A stretch of DNA of 23,111 nucleotides from a virus (IMGVR_UViG_3300029319_000540:1-23111); one strand, 5' to 3'; shown: positions 1-13,900, numbered from the stretch's first letter. The notes: generated by a model from the letters alone, not told the origin. Numbers and translations: made by a program.

Positions 1-1
1 A

Positions 2-70
2 TTATTTGACATTATAGGCCAAGATTTTCCAACTCAAGACTTCTCATTCATATTACAAGCAGCAAGATAA
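2..70 (+). CDS. C-terminal end of upstream baseplate gene (partial; possibly gp25)
   Basis: The frame that is open from position 2 ends in TAA, whose last base is the A of the next gene's ATG (TAATG overlap). The 22 visible codons end in DFPTQDFSFILQAAR. The coupled stop/start and the position directly before gene 6 indicate that this belongs to the same baseplate operon. A short hydrophobic beta-strand-like tail before gene 6 would suit the gp25 (GPW/gp25 lysozyme-like) wedge protein, which I recall standing next to gene 6 in marine T4-like phages. Gp53 is the other candidate. Too little sequence is present to decide, so the identity is an inference from context. Confidence 0.45.
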   Translation, partial: LFDIIGQDFPTQDFSFILQAAR

Positions 71-1968
71 TGCCTTTCGCCAAATTTTCCAATCTTGATT
101 TTGATCAAATCAGGACACAAATTAAAGATTACCTTAGAGCAAACTCCAATTTTACGGATTTTGACTTTGAAGGGTCAAACTTTTCAGTTTTAATTGATAC
201 ATTAGCATATAATACTTACATTTCAGCATTTAACTCTAATTTAGTAGTTAATGAATCATTCTTAGACTCTGCAACACTTCGAGAGAATGTAGTTTCACTT
301 GCAAGAAACATAGGATATGTTCCAAGATCAAAGACTGCAGCAAGAGCATCAATATTATTCCAAGTTCAAACAAATTCATCAACACCGACTCTAACTCTAC
401 AACCCGGACTTGTATGTACTGGTGTGGATGATGACACTAACTTTGTTTTTTCAATATCAGAGAGTATCACATCAGTTGTCAATAATGGAATCGCACAATT
501 TGGAACATCTGATAGTCCGATTGATGTATTAGAAGGAACTTTCCTCACAAATCAATTCATAGTTGATGGATCATTAAATCAAAGATTTATTTTAGATAAC
601 GGATCAATAGATTCTTCTTCAATAGTCGTTTATGTAAAAGGTTCTGCAGATCCGGGTCTTGGAAAGCAATATAAGTTGGTTGATAACATTATTAATGTCA
701 CATCTACCTCAGAAACTTATCTAATTCAGGAAGTTCAGGATGAGAGATATGAACTTTTGTTTGGTGATGGGATTTTTGGTAAAAAACTTGAAAACGGTGC
801 AGTAATCACTGTTCAATATGTTGTGACAGGAGGTGTTGAGGGTAATGGCCCATCAATATTTGCCTATGCAGGTAGTTTACAGGACTCTCTAGGAAACATA
901 GTAGTTCCAACAGTTGTACCGACTGTGACTACGATCTCTGCTGCTTCAAATGGTGGTGAGATAGAGACTTTAGACTCAATTAAATACTTTGCACCTAGAC
1001 TGTATTCCGCACAATACAGGGCGGTTACGGCTAGAGATTATGAGACAATTATTGCATCGATTTATCCTAATACCGAAAGTGTATCAGTTGTTGGTGGAGA
1101 GGAATTATCACCACCTGAGTTTGGTACAGTATTCATTACTATCAAACCAAAAAATGGTGAGTTTGTGTCTGACTTTGATAAAACAACCATTTTACAAAAA
1201 TTAAAAAGTTACTCACTTACTGGTATAAATCAAAAACTTGTAGATCTTCAAGTTCTTTATGTCGAAGTTGATTCATTTGTTTATTATAATTCATCACAAG
1301 TCGCAAATGTGAATGATCTTCAATCAAAAATCACTTCATCACTTACTACATATTCCAAGTCATCCGATCTTAATAAATTTGGTGGCAGGTTTAAATACAG
1401 TAAAGTGCTCAATGTGATTGATAATATTGATAATGCAATTACATCAAACATAACTCGTGTTAAGATCAGAAGAAACTTAAATGCATTAATTAATCAGTTT
1501 GCACAGTATGAATTATGTTTTGGAAATGAATTTAATGTTAAACCAGAGGGATTGAATATAAAGAGCACAGGATTTAGAATTCAAGGTGAATCTGAGACCG
1601 TTTTTATTACTGACACACCCAATGCAGATAAACTTAGTGGTGTAATATCAATTGTTAAGAAAGACGAGGTATCAAATACAAATATTGTTGTTGTCAAGTC
1701 AGCTGGAACTGTTGATTATGTTCATGGTGAGGTAAATTTAACAACTATTAATATAGTATCAACTGATAGACCTAATAATGTCATTGAAGTTCAAGCATTC
1801 CCTGAATCCAATGATGTAATCGGATTGCAAGACCTATATCTGGAATTTAACATTCCTAATAGCACTATAAATATGGTTAAAGATACGATAACTTCAGGTG
1901 AACAAATTTCTGGTGTTGGATATAAAGTTACATCATCTTATGCAAACGGAGAACTAACAAGGACATAA
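70..1968 (+). CDS. 6: Baseplate wedge subunit gp6 (baseplate J-like)
   Basis: This is the T4 gp6-type wedge protein. In T4, gp6 dimers form the inner iris ring of the baseplate that dilates during sheath contraction. The length of 632 aa is close to T4 gp6 (660 aa). The N-terminus has the marine T4-like gp6 signature (PFAKFSNLDFDQIRTQIKDY, then a stretch ending in LARNIGYVPRSK, about residues 77-88). A baseplate-J-like core follows, with LLFGDGIFGKKLENG around residue 232 and VTGGVEGNGP shortly after. Then come APRLYSAQYRAVTARDYE from residue 308 and GGEELSPPEFGTVFITIKPK near residue 342. The start at 70 overlaps the upstream stop codon and gives the expected family N-terminus. No strong Shine-Dalgarno sequence is visible, so translational coupling is likely. 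A TATAAATA match lies inside its 3' end at 1866-1873. Confidence 0.93.
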   Translation: MPFAKFSNLDFDQIRTQIKDYLRANSNFTDFDFEGSNFSVLIDTLAYNTYISAFNSNLVVNESFLDSATLRENVVSLARNIGYVPRSKTAARASILFQVQTNSSTPTLTLQPGLVCTGVDDDTNFVFSISESITSVVNNGIAQFGTSDSPIDVLEGTFLTNQFIVDGSLNQRFILDNGSIDSSSIVVYVKGSADPGLGKQYKLVDNIINVTSTSETYLIQEVQDERYELLFGDGIFGKKLENGAVITVQYVVTGGVEGNGPSIFAYAGSLQDSLGNIVVPTVVPTVTTISAASNGGEIETLDSIKYFAPRLYSAQYRAVTARDYETIIASIYPNTESVSVVGGEELSPPEFGTVFITIKPKNGEFVSDFDKTTILQKLKSYSLTGINQKLVDLQVLYVEVDSFVYYNSSQVANVNDLQSKITSSLTTYSKSSDLNKFGGRFKYSKVLNVIDNIDNAITSNITRVKIRRNLNALINQFAQYELCFGNEFNVKPEGLNIKSTGFRIQGESETVFITDTPNADKLSGVISIVKKDEVSNTNIVVVKSAGTVDYVHGEVNLTTINIVSTDRPNNVIEVQAFPESNDVIGLQDLYLEFNIPNSTINMVKDTITSGEQISGVGYKVTSSYANGELTRT

Positions 1969-1972
1969 TATG
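1957..1972 (+). promoter_or_regulatory. Ribosome binding site of the giant gene
   Basis: AAGGA at 1959-1963 lies six bases before the ATG at 1970 and just before the gene 6 stop codon (TAA 1966-1968). It is the clearest Shine-Dalgarno match at any start in this window. The other starts depend on stop/start overlap or A-rich leaders. Confidence 0.6.
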
Positions 1973-4900
1973 ATCGGAACTGGTATTGAAAAGCGTATAC
2001 AAGTACAACAAATTATAGAAAGTCAACTTCCTGAGTTTATCCTCTCAGAAAGTCCTAAAACAGTTGATTTCCTAAAACAGTACTACATCTCTCAGGAACA
2101 CAGAGGTGGAGTAATGGATATTGGTGATAACTTAGACCAATATCTTAAATTAGATAATTTGACTCCAGAAGTAATTGTTGGTGTAACAACATTGACATCT
2201 GGTATTACTTCTACTACAGACACAATCACAGTATCGAGTACAAAAGGATTTCCGAATGAATATGGACTTTTAAAAGTAGATGATGAGATAATTACATATA
2301 CTGGAATTACTACTAATACATTTACTGGTTGTGTTAGAGGTTTTAGTGGTATCACATCATATAAAGATAGTAATAATCCCGGTGAATTAATTTTTGAAAC
2401 AAGTACTGCAGGTATTCATACCACTGGTATCACTGTTAATAATTTAAGTGTTTTATTTTTGCAGGAATTTTACAAAAAAATCAAGTCATCTTTAACTCCC
2501 GGTTTAGAAGACTCTTCTTTTGTATCTAATTTAGATGTAAGTAATTTTATAAAAGAATCAAAATCATTATATCAAGCAAAAGGAACTGCAGAGTCATTTA
2601 GAATTTTATTTAATGTACTCTTTGGAGTTACACCAAAAGTTGTAGATTTAGAAGAATTTTTAGTTAAACCATCATCAGCAGAGTATATCCGTAGAGAGGT
2701 AATATTAGCTGAGGTCATAAGTGGTGATCCAAATAAGTTAATTGGCCAAACAATTACTAAATCAAATGATCCTCAAACAAAAGCATCCATATCTGAAGTT
2801 GAGGTAGTTACAAGAAACAGAAAAACTTACTATAAGATAGGTTTATTTGTAGGATTTAATGAAAGGACAGGTATTCAGGGTACATTTACGATACCCGGAA
2901 AGACAAAAGTAATAGGTAATGTATCTGTTGGATCTTCAGTGATCACAGTTGACTCTACTGTTGGATTTGGAACAACTGGTATAGTAATATCTGGTATAAA
3001 CACAATTACATATACAGATCGAACAGTTAATCAATTTTTAAATTGCACTGGTGTTTCTACAGCTATATCAACAACTGATGATATAAGATCTGATGAAAAT
3101 GTTTTTGGATACGAAAATGGAGATTTAACTAAAAAAGTTGAGTTGAGAATTACTGGTGTATTATCAAACTTTGAATTACTACCTACAGAGGGTTCAAGTG
3201 TTACATCTGAAGGTGAAAGAATATCTATTAAGAATGTTGGTGAAGTTATACCAAACCCAGTAAGTGACAAAACTAAAAAAGAGGTATGGTTTAACTCATG
3301 GATTTACAATACATCATGTTCTTTTGATATTGATACTATTAGTGGATCTACATTTACACTTAAATCTAATTTTGATAAATCAAATTTAAAAGAGGGTGAC
3401 ACTGTACAGATTTTAAGAAAAGGTACAGAAATAGTTGATGTTGATAATGCAACGATACAAACAATCACAGTTACATCAACAACTAATCAATTATTTTTAA
3501 ATGGTATTGGTGGATTTACACCAACAACAGGAATTGAATATTTTATTAGAAGAAAATTAAAATTAGCGACTAGTAGCACATCAGAATTACAATTTGGAAA
3601 TGATGTGATCACCTCAAATGTGCAAAACACATATAATTTGAATGAAACTGATTTTTATGTGGCATCATCTTCTATGCCAGCTTATGATATTACAGAAACA
3701 GTTGATAAAAGTACTATTTCTGAAGCAAATGGAACAAGATTGCAAGGATTTAGTAATCTAACACAGAAATACTCTATCATATCATTTCCAACAGAAGTTA
3801 CATTTATTACAGGTGATGCGGTATTTTATAAACCAGAAACAACTCGTATACCAGAACTCACTGAAGATGTTTACTATGTAAAAGTATTAGCAGATAAGAA
3901 ACAGATAAAATTATATGCATCAAGATCATTCATTGTGATTGATGATAATATAGAATTTACAGCACTACCAGTTGGAAGTGGAAAACAATCTTTTGTATTG
4001 TTAAGACATAAAAATGAACAAATTGGTGTACAAAAAATATTAAAGAAGTTTCCTGTTGAACCAAATATAAAATCTGGTAAATCAAGTCTTACAAGTCCCG
4101 GTGCTACTGGAATTTTAATTAATGGTGTTGAGATAATAAATTACAAATCTGATGATAAAATTTACAGTGGCCCACTTTCAAGTATCAAACTTTTGAATGG
4201 TGGTTCAAATTTTGATGTAATTAATTTACCTAAGATTGTAATTCCAAGAGTTGGATTAGGAACTACTGCACTTGTTCAACCTGTCATATCTGGATCTCTT
4301 AAAGAGGTTTTAGTAGACCAGCAGAATTTTGATATAGAAAAAATATTATCAATAACATTAAGTGGTGGCGGTGGATCAGGTGCGATTTTAAGACCAATTG
4401 TAACCAAAAGAGTAAGAGAAATATCTTTTGATGCAAGACAAGCCACGGTTGGTGGTGGTGTTGATATAAACCATGATAGAATTATTATTAATGGAGGTCA
4501 CAACTTATTAAGTGGAGAACCATTAGTATATGATAATAACGATAATGCATCATTAGGTGTATCAACCATCGTAGCAGGTATCCATACATCAAACAATGCA
4601 GATCAAAATAGATTTTTATCTAATGGTTCGGTTTATTATCCAGAAGTTATTGGTATTAGTTCAATAAGGTTATTTGAAAGTTTCAGTGATTATAACGCTG
4701 GAGTTAATACTGTTGGATTTACAACTGTCAATACACAAGGCACACATAAGTTCAAATTACTAAATGAGAAGAAACATCTCAGATCTGTAATTGTAGAAAA
4801 TCCTGGCTCAAATTACACAAATCGTAAATTAATAGTCAAACCCTCCGCAGTATCAACTATTGAAAATAAAATTACATTTGCTAATCATGGATTTGTAAGT

Positions 4901-7900
4901 GGTGACACTATTGAATATAATTTTGCTGCTGGTGGATCAATAATATCAGGATTAAGCACATCAAGTCAGTATAAAGTAGTTAAAATAGATAATAATTCAT
5001 TTAGATTAACAAGTACGCTGAATAATGATTATGAAAGAAATAATTATGTTAAATTTACTTCGAGTGGCACAGGATTCCAAGAATTTCAATTCCCACCAAT
5101 AGTATTAACAGTAAACGCAGTATATTCTCCAGTTTCGATTGCTCTTACAGAGTCACTTGTTGTTACACCAATAGTAAGAGGATCAATAATTGATAATTAT
5201 TTGTATGAAGGAGGTACAAATTACGGATCTGACATTCTTAATTTTGAGAAAAAACCAAGTATAAGAATACAGAATGGTAAAGAGGCCGAGATAAAAGTAA
5301 TCGCATCCAATGGAAAAATTATTGCTACTGATGTAAGGTTTGGTGGTAGTGAGTATTTCTCACCACCCGATTTAGAAGTAGTGGGAATTGGATCAGGAAT
5401 AGGTGGAAGATTAAGACCTGTTGTCGAGAATGGAAAAATAACAGATGTAAAAATTATTAACGCTGGTATTGGTTATACAACATCTCCACAAATTATAGTA
5501 AAACCTGCAGGTACAGGTGAGATATTTGATCCTGCAGTGAGAAGTCTCACTCTTAATAACTTAGAGAGATTTGAAGATGAAATATTATTGCAAGAATCTG
5601 TTACAAATTTACAATACGCTGTAGTTGGATATAATACCTCAATTTACGGTACTGAATTGGGTGATTTAGGTGGGGGACACTCTCCTATTATCGGATGGGC
5701 ATATGATGGTAATCCAATTTATGGCCCATATGGTTATAGTGACCCCACAGACTCAAACTCACCAATTAAATTATTAAATACTAGTTACACACTTAATACT
5801 GCAAATATTACAAATCGTCCTTCCTCATTTACATCCGGATTTTTTGTAGAAGATTATAAGTTTACGGATGATGGTGATTTAGACTCTAGTAATGGTAGAT
5901 TTACCAAAACACCTGATTATCCTAATGGGGTTTATGCATATTTTGTTGGAGTTACAACAGGAATTCAAGGTAACTTAATTCCAAAATTTCCTTATTTTAT
6001 TGGTGATACCTACAGATCTGAACCAATAGAGGATAATTTCTTAATTGATCAAACAAATTTTGATTTTAATGGTAATAATTTAATTAGAAATACCCTTCCA
6101 TATAAAGTTTCTGATGATTTTGCTGATAATGATTTCCTAATAGAATCTAATGAAATAGTAGAACAACAATCTGTAGTAGAATCTGTAACTAGAGGTCAAA
6201 TTCAAGATTTTCAAATTGTTGAGGCAGGTAGTGATTACAAAGTTAACGATTCTCTTAACTTTGATAATTTAAATACTTCTGGTGGGGGAGCCAGTGCCCG
6301 TATATCGCATGTAGAAGGAAAAACTATTAGTAGTGTCAATACAAGTGTAGAGACCTATACAAATGTCGTATATGTAAGAAAGAACGCAACTCAGGTAAGT
6401 GCATTCATCTCAACATCACATACATTATCTAATAATGATACGATTGCAGTTTCGGGATTATCAACAAGTATTCCAAATCTAACTGATTCACACAAAATAG
6501 GTGTATCTTCGGAGAGAATTGTATTATACAAAGAATTAGGTGCAAACGCTACTGCTGGTGTAGTAACAGACATTTATGTGTCTAAAATTCCTGATGTAGT
6601 ATCTGCTGGAAGTAGTATAGGTATTGGAACAGAGAGTTTGTTGGTGCTGAATACATTTAATCAAAAAGGTATATTAAGGGTCAAGAGAGGAGTGGTAGGT
6701 GCTGCTCACACTTTGTCAACACCAGTATTTACAGTACCAGATAGTTTTGATATTGATCTTGTAACATCACCATTTGAATCCAAAGTAAATGATATTGTAT
6801 TTTTTAATCCAGAAGAGCAAGTTGGTGTTGGTACAACTGCTGGAATCGCTATTGGCCTGGCAAAATCATTCACTACAGGTGAACGATCACAAGTAATCTC
6901 AGTTCCGTCAAAGAGTATATTCATTCCTAATCATCCCTTTGTCAATAATCAGGAGGTAATATTTAAAAAACCAACGAGTGCAAATGCAATATCGTGTGGA
7001 ACAGGAACAACAACTGCTGTAGCTGCTAGTTTTAATTTACCATTGACTGGAGATAGTCAAACTGTATTCATAAAAAATATTTCAAAAGATTTGATTGGTA
7101 TTTCTACCACAAGAGGTGGAGAAACAATATTTTTCAAAAATGATGGAACAGATAGTTTTGAATATTCAATTGAGTCAAACTTTACGCAAGTATTAGGTAA
7201 GGCACAAAAAATTACTGCTCATGTGGCGGTGTCAACATCTCATAATCTTGCAAATGGTGATACAGTAGACTTAGCACTAGATTCTAATATTTCTGGTGGT
7301 ACAGGTGTTTCAACTTCAGTTACAGTAAAATATTCTGCTGCTGAAGATAGAATTTTAATAAACACTGTACCTCTTGCCCAAACTAATATAGGAAATGATA
7401 GTATTTTCTTAGCAGATCATGGGTATGAAACTGGACAAAAGGTATATTATGATGGTAAAACAACTCAAGCTACTGGATTATCAACAAACACATATTTTGT
7501 CTATAGGTTAGATGATAATACTTTCCAATTAGCAGAGACAAGGTATGATGCAGTTAATGAACCACCAAAAGTAGTTGGTATTACTACAAATACCGGAGGA
7601 TCTAGTCAAGAATTATCTCTTATTAATCCACCATTACAAATTGTCAAAAATAATGATTTAGTATTCTATGTTTCTGATTCATCACTATCAGGATATAATT
7701 TTAATTTTTACTACGATTCTAATCTAAAAAATGAATTTGTTTCTACTGGATCAACATCATCCTTTGTGGTATTAAAAGAGGGAACTATAGGGGTTGGAAC
7801 TACATCTACAATTACATTAAAATATTCCGATTCAAATCCTGTAAATCTTTACTATGCCATTGAAAAATCTGGAGTTGTAAGTCCTAATGATCCTGATGTT

Positions 7901-10900
7901 GATAATGGATCAAAACTAACATATGTTAATAGTGATTATGAAGGTTCATATTCAGTATTTGGAGTTGGGACTACATCATTTAATGTATCTTTAAATAATA
8001 TTCCTGAAAAATTATCATACACATCCTCACAAACAGACAAATTATCATACATCACTAATTCTACTCTGGCAAGTGGTGGTGTAGGAAAGATTTTATTAAC
8101 ATCTGGAGGCCTAGGATATAAAAATATTCCCGGAATTTCTAGTATTACATCTGCAAACGGTATCAATGCAAAAATACTATGCCTATCTGATAATATTAAC
8201 AAAATTAATCAAGTTAGAATATTAGATCCCGGATTTGAATATCACTCAGATAAAACACTTAGACCTGATGCTCGTATATCCCCAACTATTACTTTAATAA
8301 ACTCTGATGTCATTGGTAAAATCGAAGTGGTGTCCGGTGGTAAAAATTATATCTCTCCCCCAGATTTAGTTGTAGTCGATCCCGAAACAGGGCAACTAAC
8401 AGATCAGGGTGTTATAGAATTACAATTATCATCAAGTTCAATATCTGAAGTAAATGTTATTAGTTCACCAAAAGGTCTAAAACCAATTGAACAAAGAATC
8501 AGAACTATTAATAATTCAAATGGTGTATCTATATCTCAAGTAGTAGGAATGTCTACTACAAGCACTGTTGGTGTTGTTACATGCACCTTGGTAACTCCTG
8601 TTGCAGGTTTTTCAACTTCTGTGTTTGCAGTAGGTGATCAAATATTTGTGGAAGGAATTCAACTGGATTCTTCAACTGGCTCTGGATACAATTCCACTGA
8701 TCATGGATTTAATTTCTTCACAGTCACATCATACACAAACACCAACCCTGCTGTGGTTAAATTTGATATGACTGGAATTACAACAGTTCCTATTGGTATT
8801 GCAAAAACTACTCAAAGTAATTATGCAACAATCACTAAATTCAGTGATTATCCATCATTTAGAACTACACAGGCTACTGCACAATTTAAAGCAGGTGAAA
8901 GACTTGCAGTTAAAACAGGAAATAATTTTGTAATAGGTAATCTTACAGTGTTTGAAAATAATCCTAATGAGTTTATCAGAATCAGTGGAAAGGATGAGTT
9001 GGTTGTTGGAGATCAAATAAGAGGAGAAATAACTGGTACTGTGGCGACTATCAATTCTATAGATGTGAATCGTGGTAGATTTAATGTTGATTTTTCACTC
9101 AAACAAAATCGTGGATGGGATACGGAGACTGGTAAATTAAGTGAAGACTATCAAGTTATTGCAGATAATGATTATTATCAAAACTTATCTTATACAATAC
9201 AAAGTCCCATAACTTATACAGATCTTGTAGATCCTGTCAATAGATTATTACATACAACTGGCCTTAAGAATTTCTCAGATACTGGAATTACATCAACTGC
9301 AAAATCAGGGATATCATCAATTTCTAATTTAGTCTTATCAAGAGATTTAATTACAGATCAAAGAGTTGATTCAATTAACAATTTTGATTTAGTACTTGAT
9401 ACAGATACTCTTGATAATGGGGCAAAATCAAAGTTTATTAAATTCAAAAATAAAAAACTTGCAAGTTATATTGAGTGTAGGACTAATCGTGTAATCGAAA
9501 TTGATGATATTAGTTCTCAATTCTCAAATGCTGAGAGTACAAATAACAATAGAATTGATATACCAATAACTGAAGATTATACAAGTTATGTTGTTCAAAC
9601 TAAAAATATATCTACAAATGAAGTAAGATTAGACGAAGTAGTTGTATTCAAGGATTCAACTGATACATTTACATTTGAAAAAAATAGTTTAGGTATTGGT
9701 ACAGATCGAATTGTTGATCTCGTTGGATTTACAGATTCAGCAACTGGTGATACTTCACTTAGAATAGTTCCTAATGATCCTTTTAACGATGATTTAGATA
9801 TTAAAGTATATGAAAATAGATTCAATAGCACTTTATCTGGAGTTGGTACTCAAGCTGTTGGTTTTGTTAACCTTATTGGTGTGAGCACTAATGTTGGTGC
9901 TGCTGTGACGACAAGTGTTTTATCAGCATCTGTAGGATTTACATCTGCTTTCTATGCTACTGTTGAAGTTAAAGATACAATCACAAATGAGAAAAATTTA
10001 GTTGACATTTATGTAACACAAGATGGAACTAACTCATACTTTACTGAATACTATGTTGATAGTGGAGATATATCAAACTTCTCATCTAATTTTATAGGAA
10101 CATTTACATCAAATCTACAATCAAATATTTTATCATTAGATTTTAATAATACAGGTATTAACACTGTTAATGTTCGTGCTAAGGCTGTTGGATTTGGAAC
10201 AACAACAGTAGGAAATGGAACTTATAGATTTAAAGATTCAACACAACTAGCTGGGTCAGAAAGATCTGTAAACTTACAATCAAATTATAAGAGAGTCAGT
10301 GCTCTATCAACCATTGTTGGAGTTGATTCAAACAAATATAATGCAATTAAGAGTATTGTAAAAGTTTCTAAAGGAACTACTCATGCTATGCATCAAGTTA
10401 TTGCGATGCATGATGGAACAAGCACATCTACAGTTCATTATCCATTCATATCAATAGGAAGCACTGCAGGTATTGGTACATTTGTGGCAAGTTTCTCTGG
10501 ATCTAACTTTAATTTAAGATTTAATCCAGATAGTGGATTTAGTGATGTAGAAGTTCAAGCATATAGTGAATTATTCTATGAAGATGTTGATATATTCAAT
10601 ATACCTCCAGATTTAACATATGGTAGAGTTAGTGAGTCTGTTAAAGTTAGACAATATAATGCTGTCAATGGTGATCGTGCAAATAAAAAAGAATTTGAAT
10701 TGAAACATGATGGAGTTCCAATATTCTCAAAACAATTTAGGCCAACCGATTCATCAATTTTGAATCCTGTTACAGGTGTATTTACAATCACAGATCACTT
10801 CTTTAGAACAGGAGAAAAACTAAAGTATACACCTAAGAGTTCATTTATTGGTGTTGCAGCGACTGCAATGACAACTGCACATAGTTCAAATCTACCAACA

Positions 10901-13900
10901 GATGTATTTGCTATTCGTTTAACAAAAGATACATTTAAATTAGCATCAAGCAAATCAAATGCTAATGCTGGAACAGGAGTTACCTTTGTATCTTTAGGGT
11001 CAGGAAATATTCATCAGTTGGAAATGACCAAAAAGTTAGAAAAAACTGTTATTGATATTGATGGGTTAATTCAATCTCCAATTGCATTCACACCGGTTAA
11101 CACAACTGTAACGAATAATGTTGGTGGTAATATATCTTCTACATCAACTGTATTCAGTGTTGCTGGTATATCTTCAATTATTGAGGGTGACATACTTAAG
11201 GTTGGAACTGAATTGATGAAGGTAACATCTGTTGGTGTGGGAACAACTTCTGTAGGCCCAATTTCAGGTGGCGGTGCCATTAATTTAGTTGGAGTAGAAA
11301 GAGGATCATTGGGAAGCACAGCAGCAACACACTCAGATAGTGACGCAGTTCGTAAGTTCACAGGTTCATTTAACATTGTTGATAGTAAGATATTCTTTAC
11401 TGATGCACCCAAAGGCACTAATAATGTTGCAAAAAATCAATCTAACTTAGAGTTTCCTCGCTCAGAATTTAATGGAAGAGTATATCTAAGAAATGATTAC
11501 TCTAACAATAGAATATTTGATGATATATCTGATGGATTCACTGGTATTGGTGCAACTCACAGAATGTTTGTTGCCGGTATTAATACAACTGGAATTCAAA
11601 CTGGAAGTAGCATTGTTCTTCTAAATGGTATATTTCAAAAACCAACAACTGCAAACAATAGTGGAAATAATTATGAATTTGTCTCACCTTCAGCAAGTGC
11701 TACAGACATTGTATTTACAGGAATCACATCTGCAAATGGAAGTAAGGTTGTTAGTCAGTCTGATGTAAACTTAAATCAACTCCCAAGAGGTGGAGTAGTT
11801 GTATCACTAGGATCAACAGGTGGACAAGGAATTGCACCTTTAGTTGGTGCTGCTGTTACCGTGGTTATTAATGGAAGTGGAACTATCACTAGCGTTGGTG
11901 CAGGAGCTACAGATGTACACGGATCAGGATATAGAGGAAATGTAGCAATCGGAGTTACAGATGACACTGGTAATGGATCTGGTGCTAATGTAACAGCAAC
12001 TGTAGGGGCAGGTGGTACTTTAGCATTTACAGTGGTTAGTGGAGGAACTGGTTATGTTAAACCTAAGTTGAATATACCAGATCCATCTTATGAAGCACTT
12101 GATGTAGTCGGTGTTTCTAGATTGGGTATTGGTGCTACCACAGATACTGGCCAAGGTCTAAAAATTACAGTCGATGTTGGTGCAAGTTCAACAACAGGTA
12201 TTGGTTCTACCATGTTCACTGTTTCACAATTTAAAATTGCAACACCCGGTTTTGGATTTAAAAAAGGTGATATAATCAAACCTGTTGGTTTAGTAACTGC
12301 TCGTGGTGCAGTCATGACAGACTTTACTCTTTCAGTTGATGAAATATTTACTGATGAATTTGCATCATGGGATTTTGGTGAATTTGACTATACAGATTCT
12401 ATAAAAGGTTTACAGAATGGAACTAGGACTCGTTTCCCAATAAGATTAAATTCACAATTACTAAGTTTTGAGATTGACAGGAATACTGCAGATTCTTCTT
12501 TAATAGAAATGCAGAATTTACTTCTTATCTTTGTAAATGGTGTTATACAACATCCCGGAAGAGATTATACATTTGAGGGTGGTACAACATTTAACTTTAC
12601 CTCACCACCAGACGCAGATGATGATGTTGCAGTCTTTTTCTATAAGGGAACATCTGGTGTTGATACCATTGTTGTAGATGTTACTGAAACTCTTAAGAAA
12701 GGCGATGTAGTTCAGGTCACAAGTAATAATGATATTCCAAATACTATCGCACAAAAAAGTAGAACAGTTGTTGGTATTACAACATCAGACACATTTGAAA
12801 CTGAAATTTACACAAATGTAGGAATTGATGAGGTTAACTTTAAACCACTTAAATGGACTAAACAAAAAATTGATAAAGTTATTGGTAACGATATTATTTC
12901 AAAATCAAGAGATTCTATTGAACCTTTAATTTACCCAACTGCAAGATTGATAGGTGACTTGGGCACAGGAACTGCAGAGGGTACAAGTATATTCGTAGAT
13001 AATGCAGAATTCTTTGATTATGAAGAAGATACAAGTGCAGCTGATGCAACTATTACAAACATCATAATTAATGATATAGGTGTATTAGTTGTTGATGATA
13101 AATCCCCTGTAACTGCAAAACTATCAGCCACTGTAAATGCCACAGGACAGGTTTCTGTTTCAGTTATAGATGGTGGAAGTGGATATGTTGGGTCAACCAC
13201 AAGCATCTCAATCGCACCTCCTGTAGGTGTGGCAGCAACTCAATTCGCTGTTGCAGGTGTGTCTACATTTGCAGTTGGAACTGCTAATATTACAAGTGGT
13301 ATTATTACATCAGTTACAATGAATAATGTTGGATTTGGTTACACGAGCACCAATCCACCAATCGTGCTGGCACCAACACCAGAGGTTATAAAAGAAAATA
13401 TTACGAATATCAAAACAGTTGCGGGATTCTCTGGTATCGTAACTGGAATCTCAACAGCAGTCATAGGAGTTTCAACACTTGGATTAAGAATTGGTCTCAA
13501 AAAATCATCTGGTAACTTTAGTGGATTGAACGCAGGTTTCCCGATTTACATCTTTGATACTCATGTTGGCACAGGTTTGACATCATTAAATACAAGTGGT
13601 AATCCTAATGATGTTGTTGGAATCGGAACAACATTTGCTGATAATGTTTATGTAATTCAATCAATCACATCAAGTGGCACTAATGCAGAAATATTAGTAA
13701 ATATTCATTCAAATACAAATCATTCTGGTTTGGGAGTGACTGTTGGAATTAATAGTGGTAATAACGGTCGATTCTCATGGGGTAGATTATTTAACTCCAG
13801 TGGACAGGGAGCATTTAATCGTGCTAATCCAATTGCAATAGGAGTAACAGGTAAAACTGTAGGTCTTACAAATGGGGTTGGAATAGGTTCTTTCCCAACA

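Noticed and set aside
989-1204. 71-aa plus-strand frame inside gene 6
   Set aside because: It is out of frame within the conserved APRLYSAQYRAVTARDYE block of gp6.
8102-8383. Near-tandem repeat as a CRISPR or DNA-level tandem array
   Set aside because: The similarity is in the protein only; DNA of the copies is diverged, with no identical repeats or unique spacers.
11071-11418. 115-aa minus-strand open frame, proline/threonine-rich
   Set aside because: Proline-rich reverse translations are expected opposite glycine/threonine-rich repeats; the forward frame carries a recognised module.
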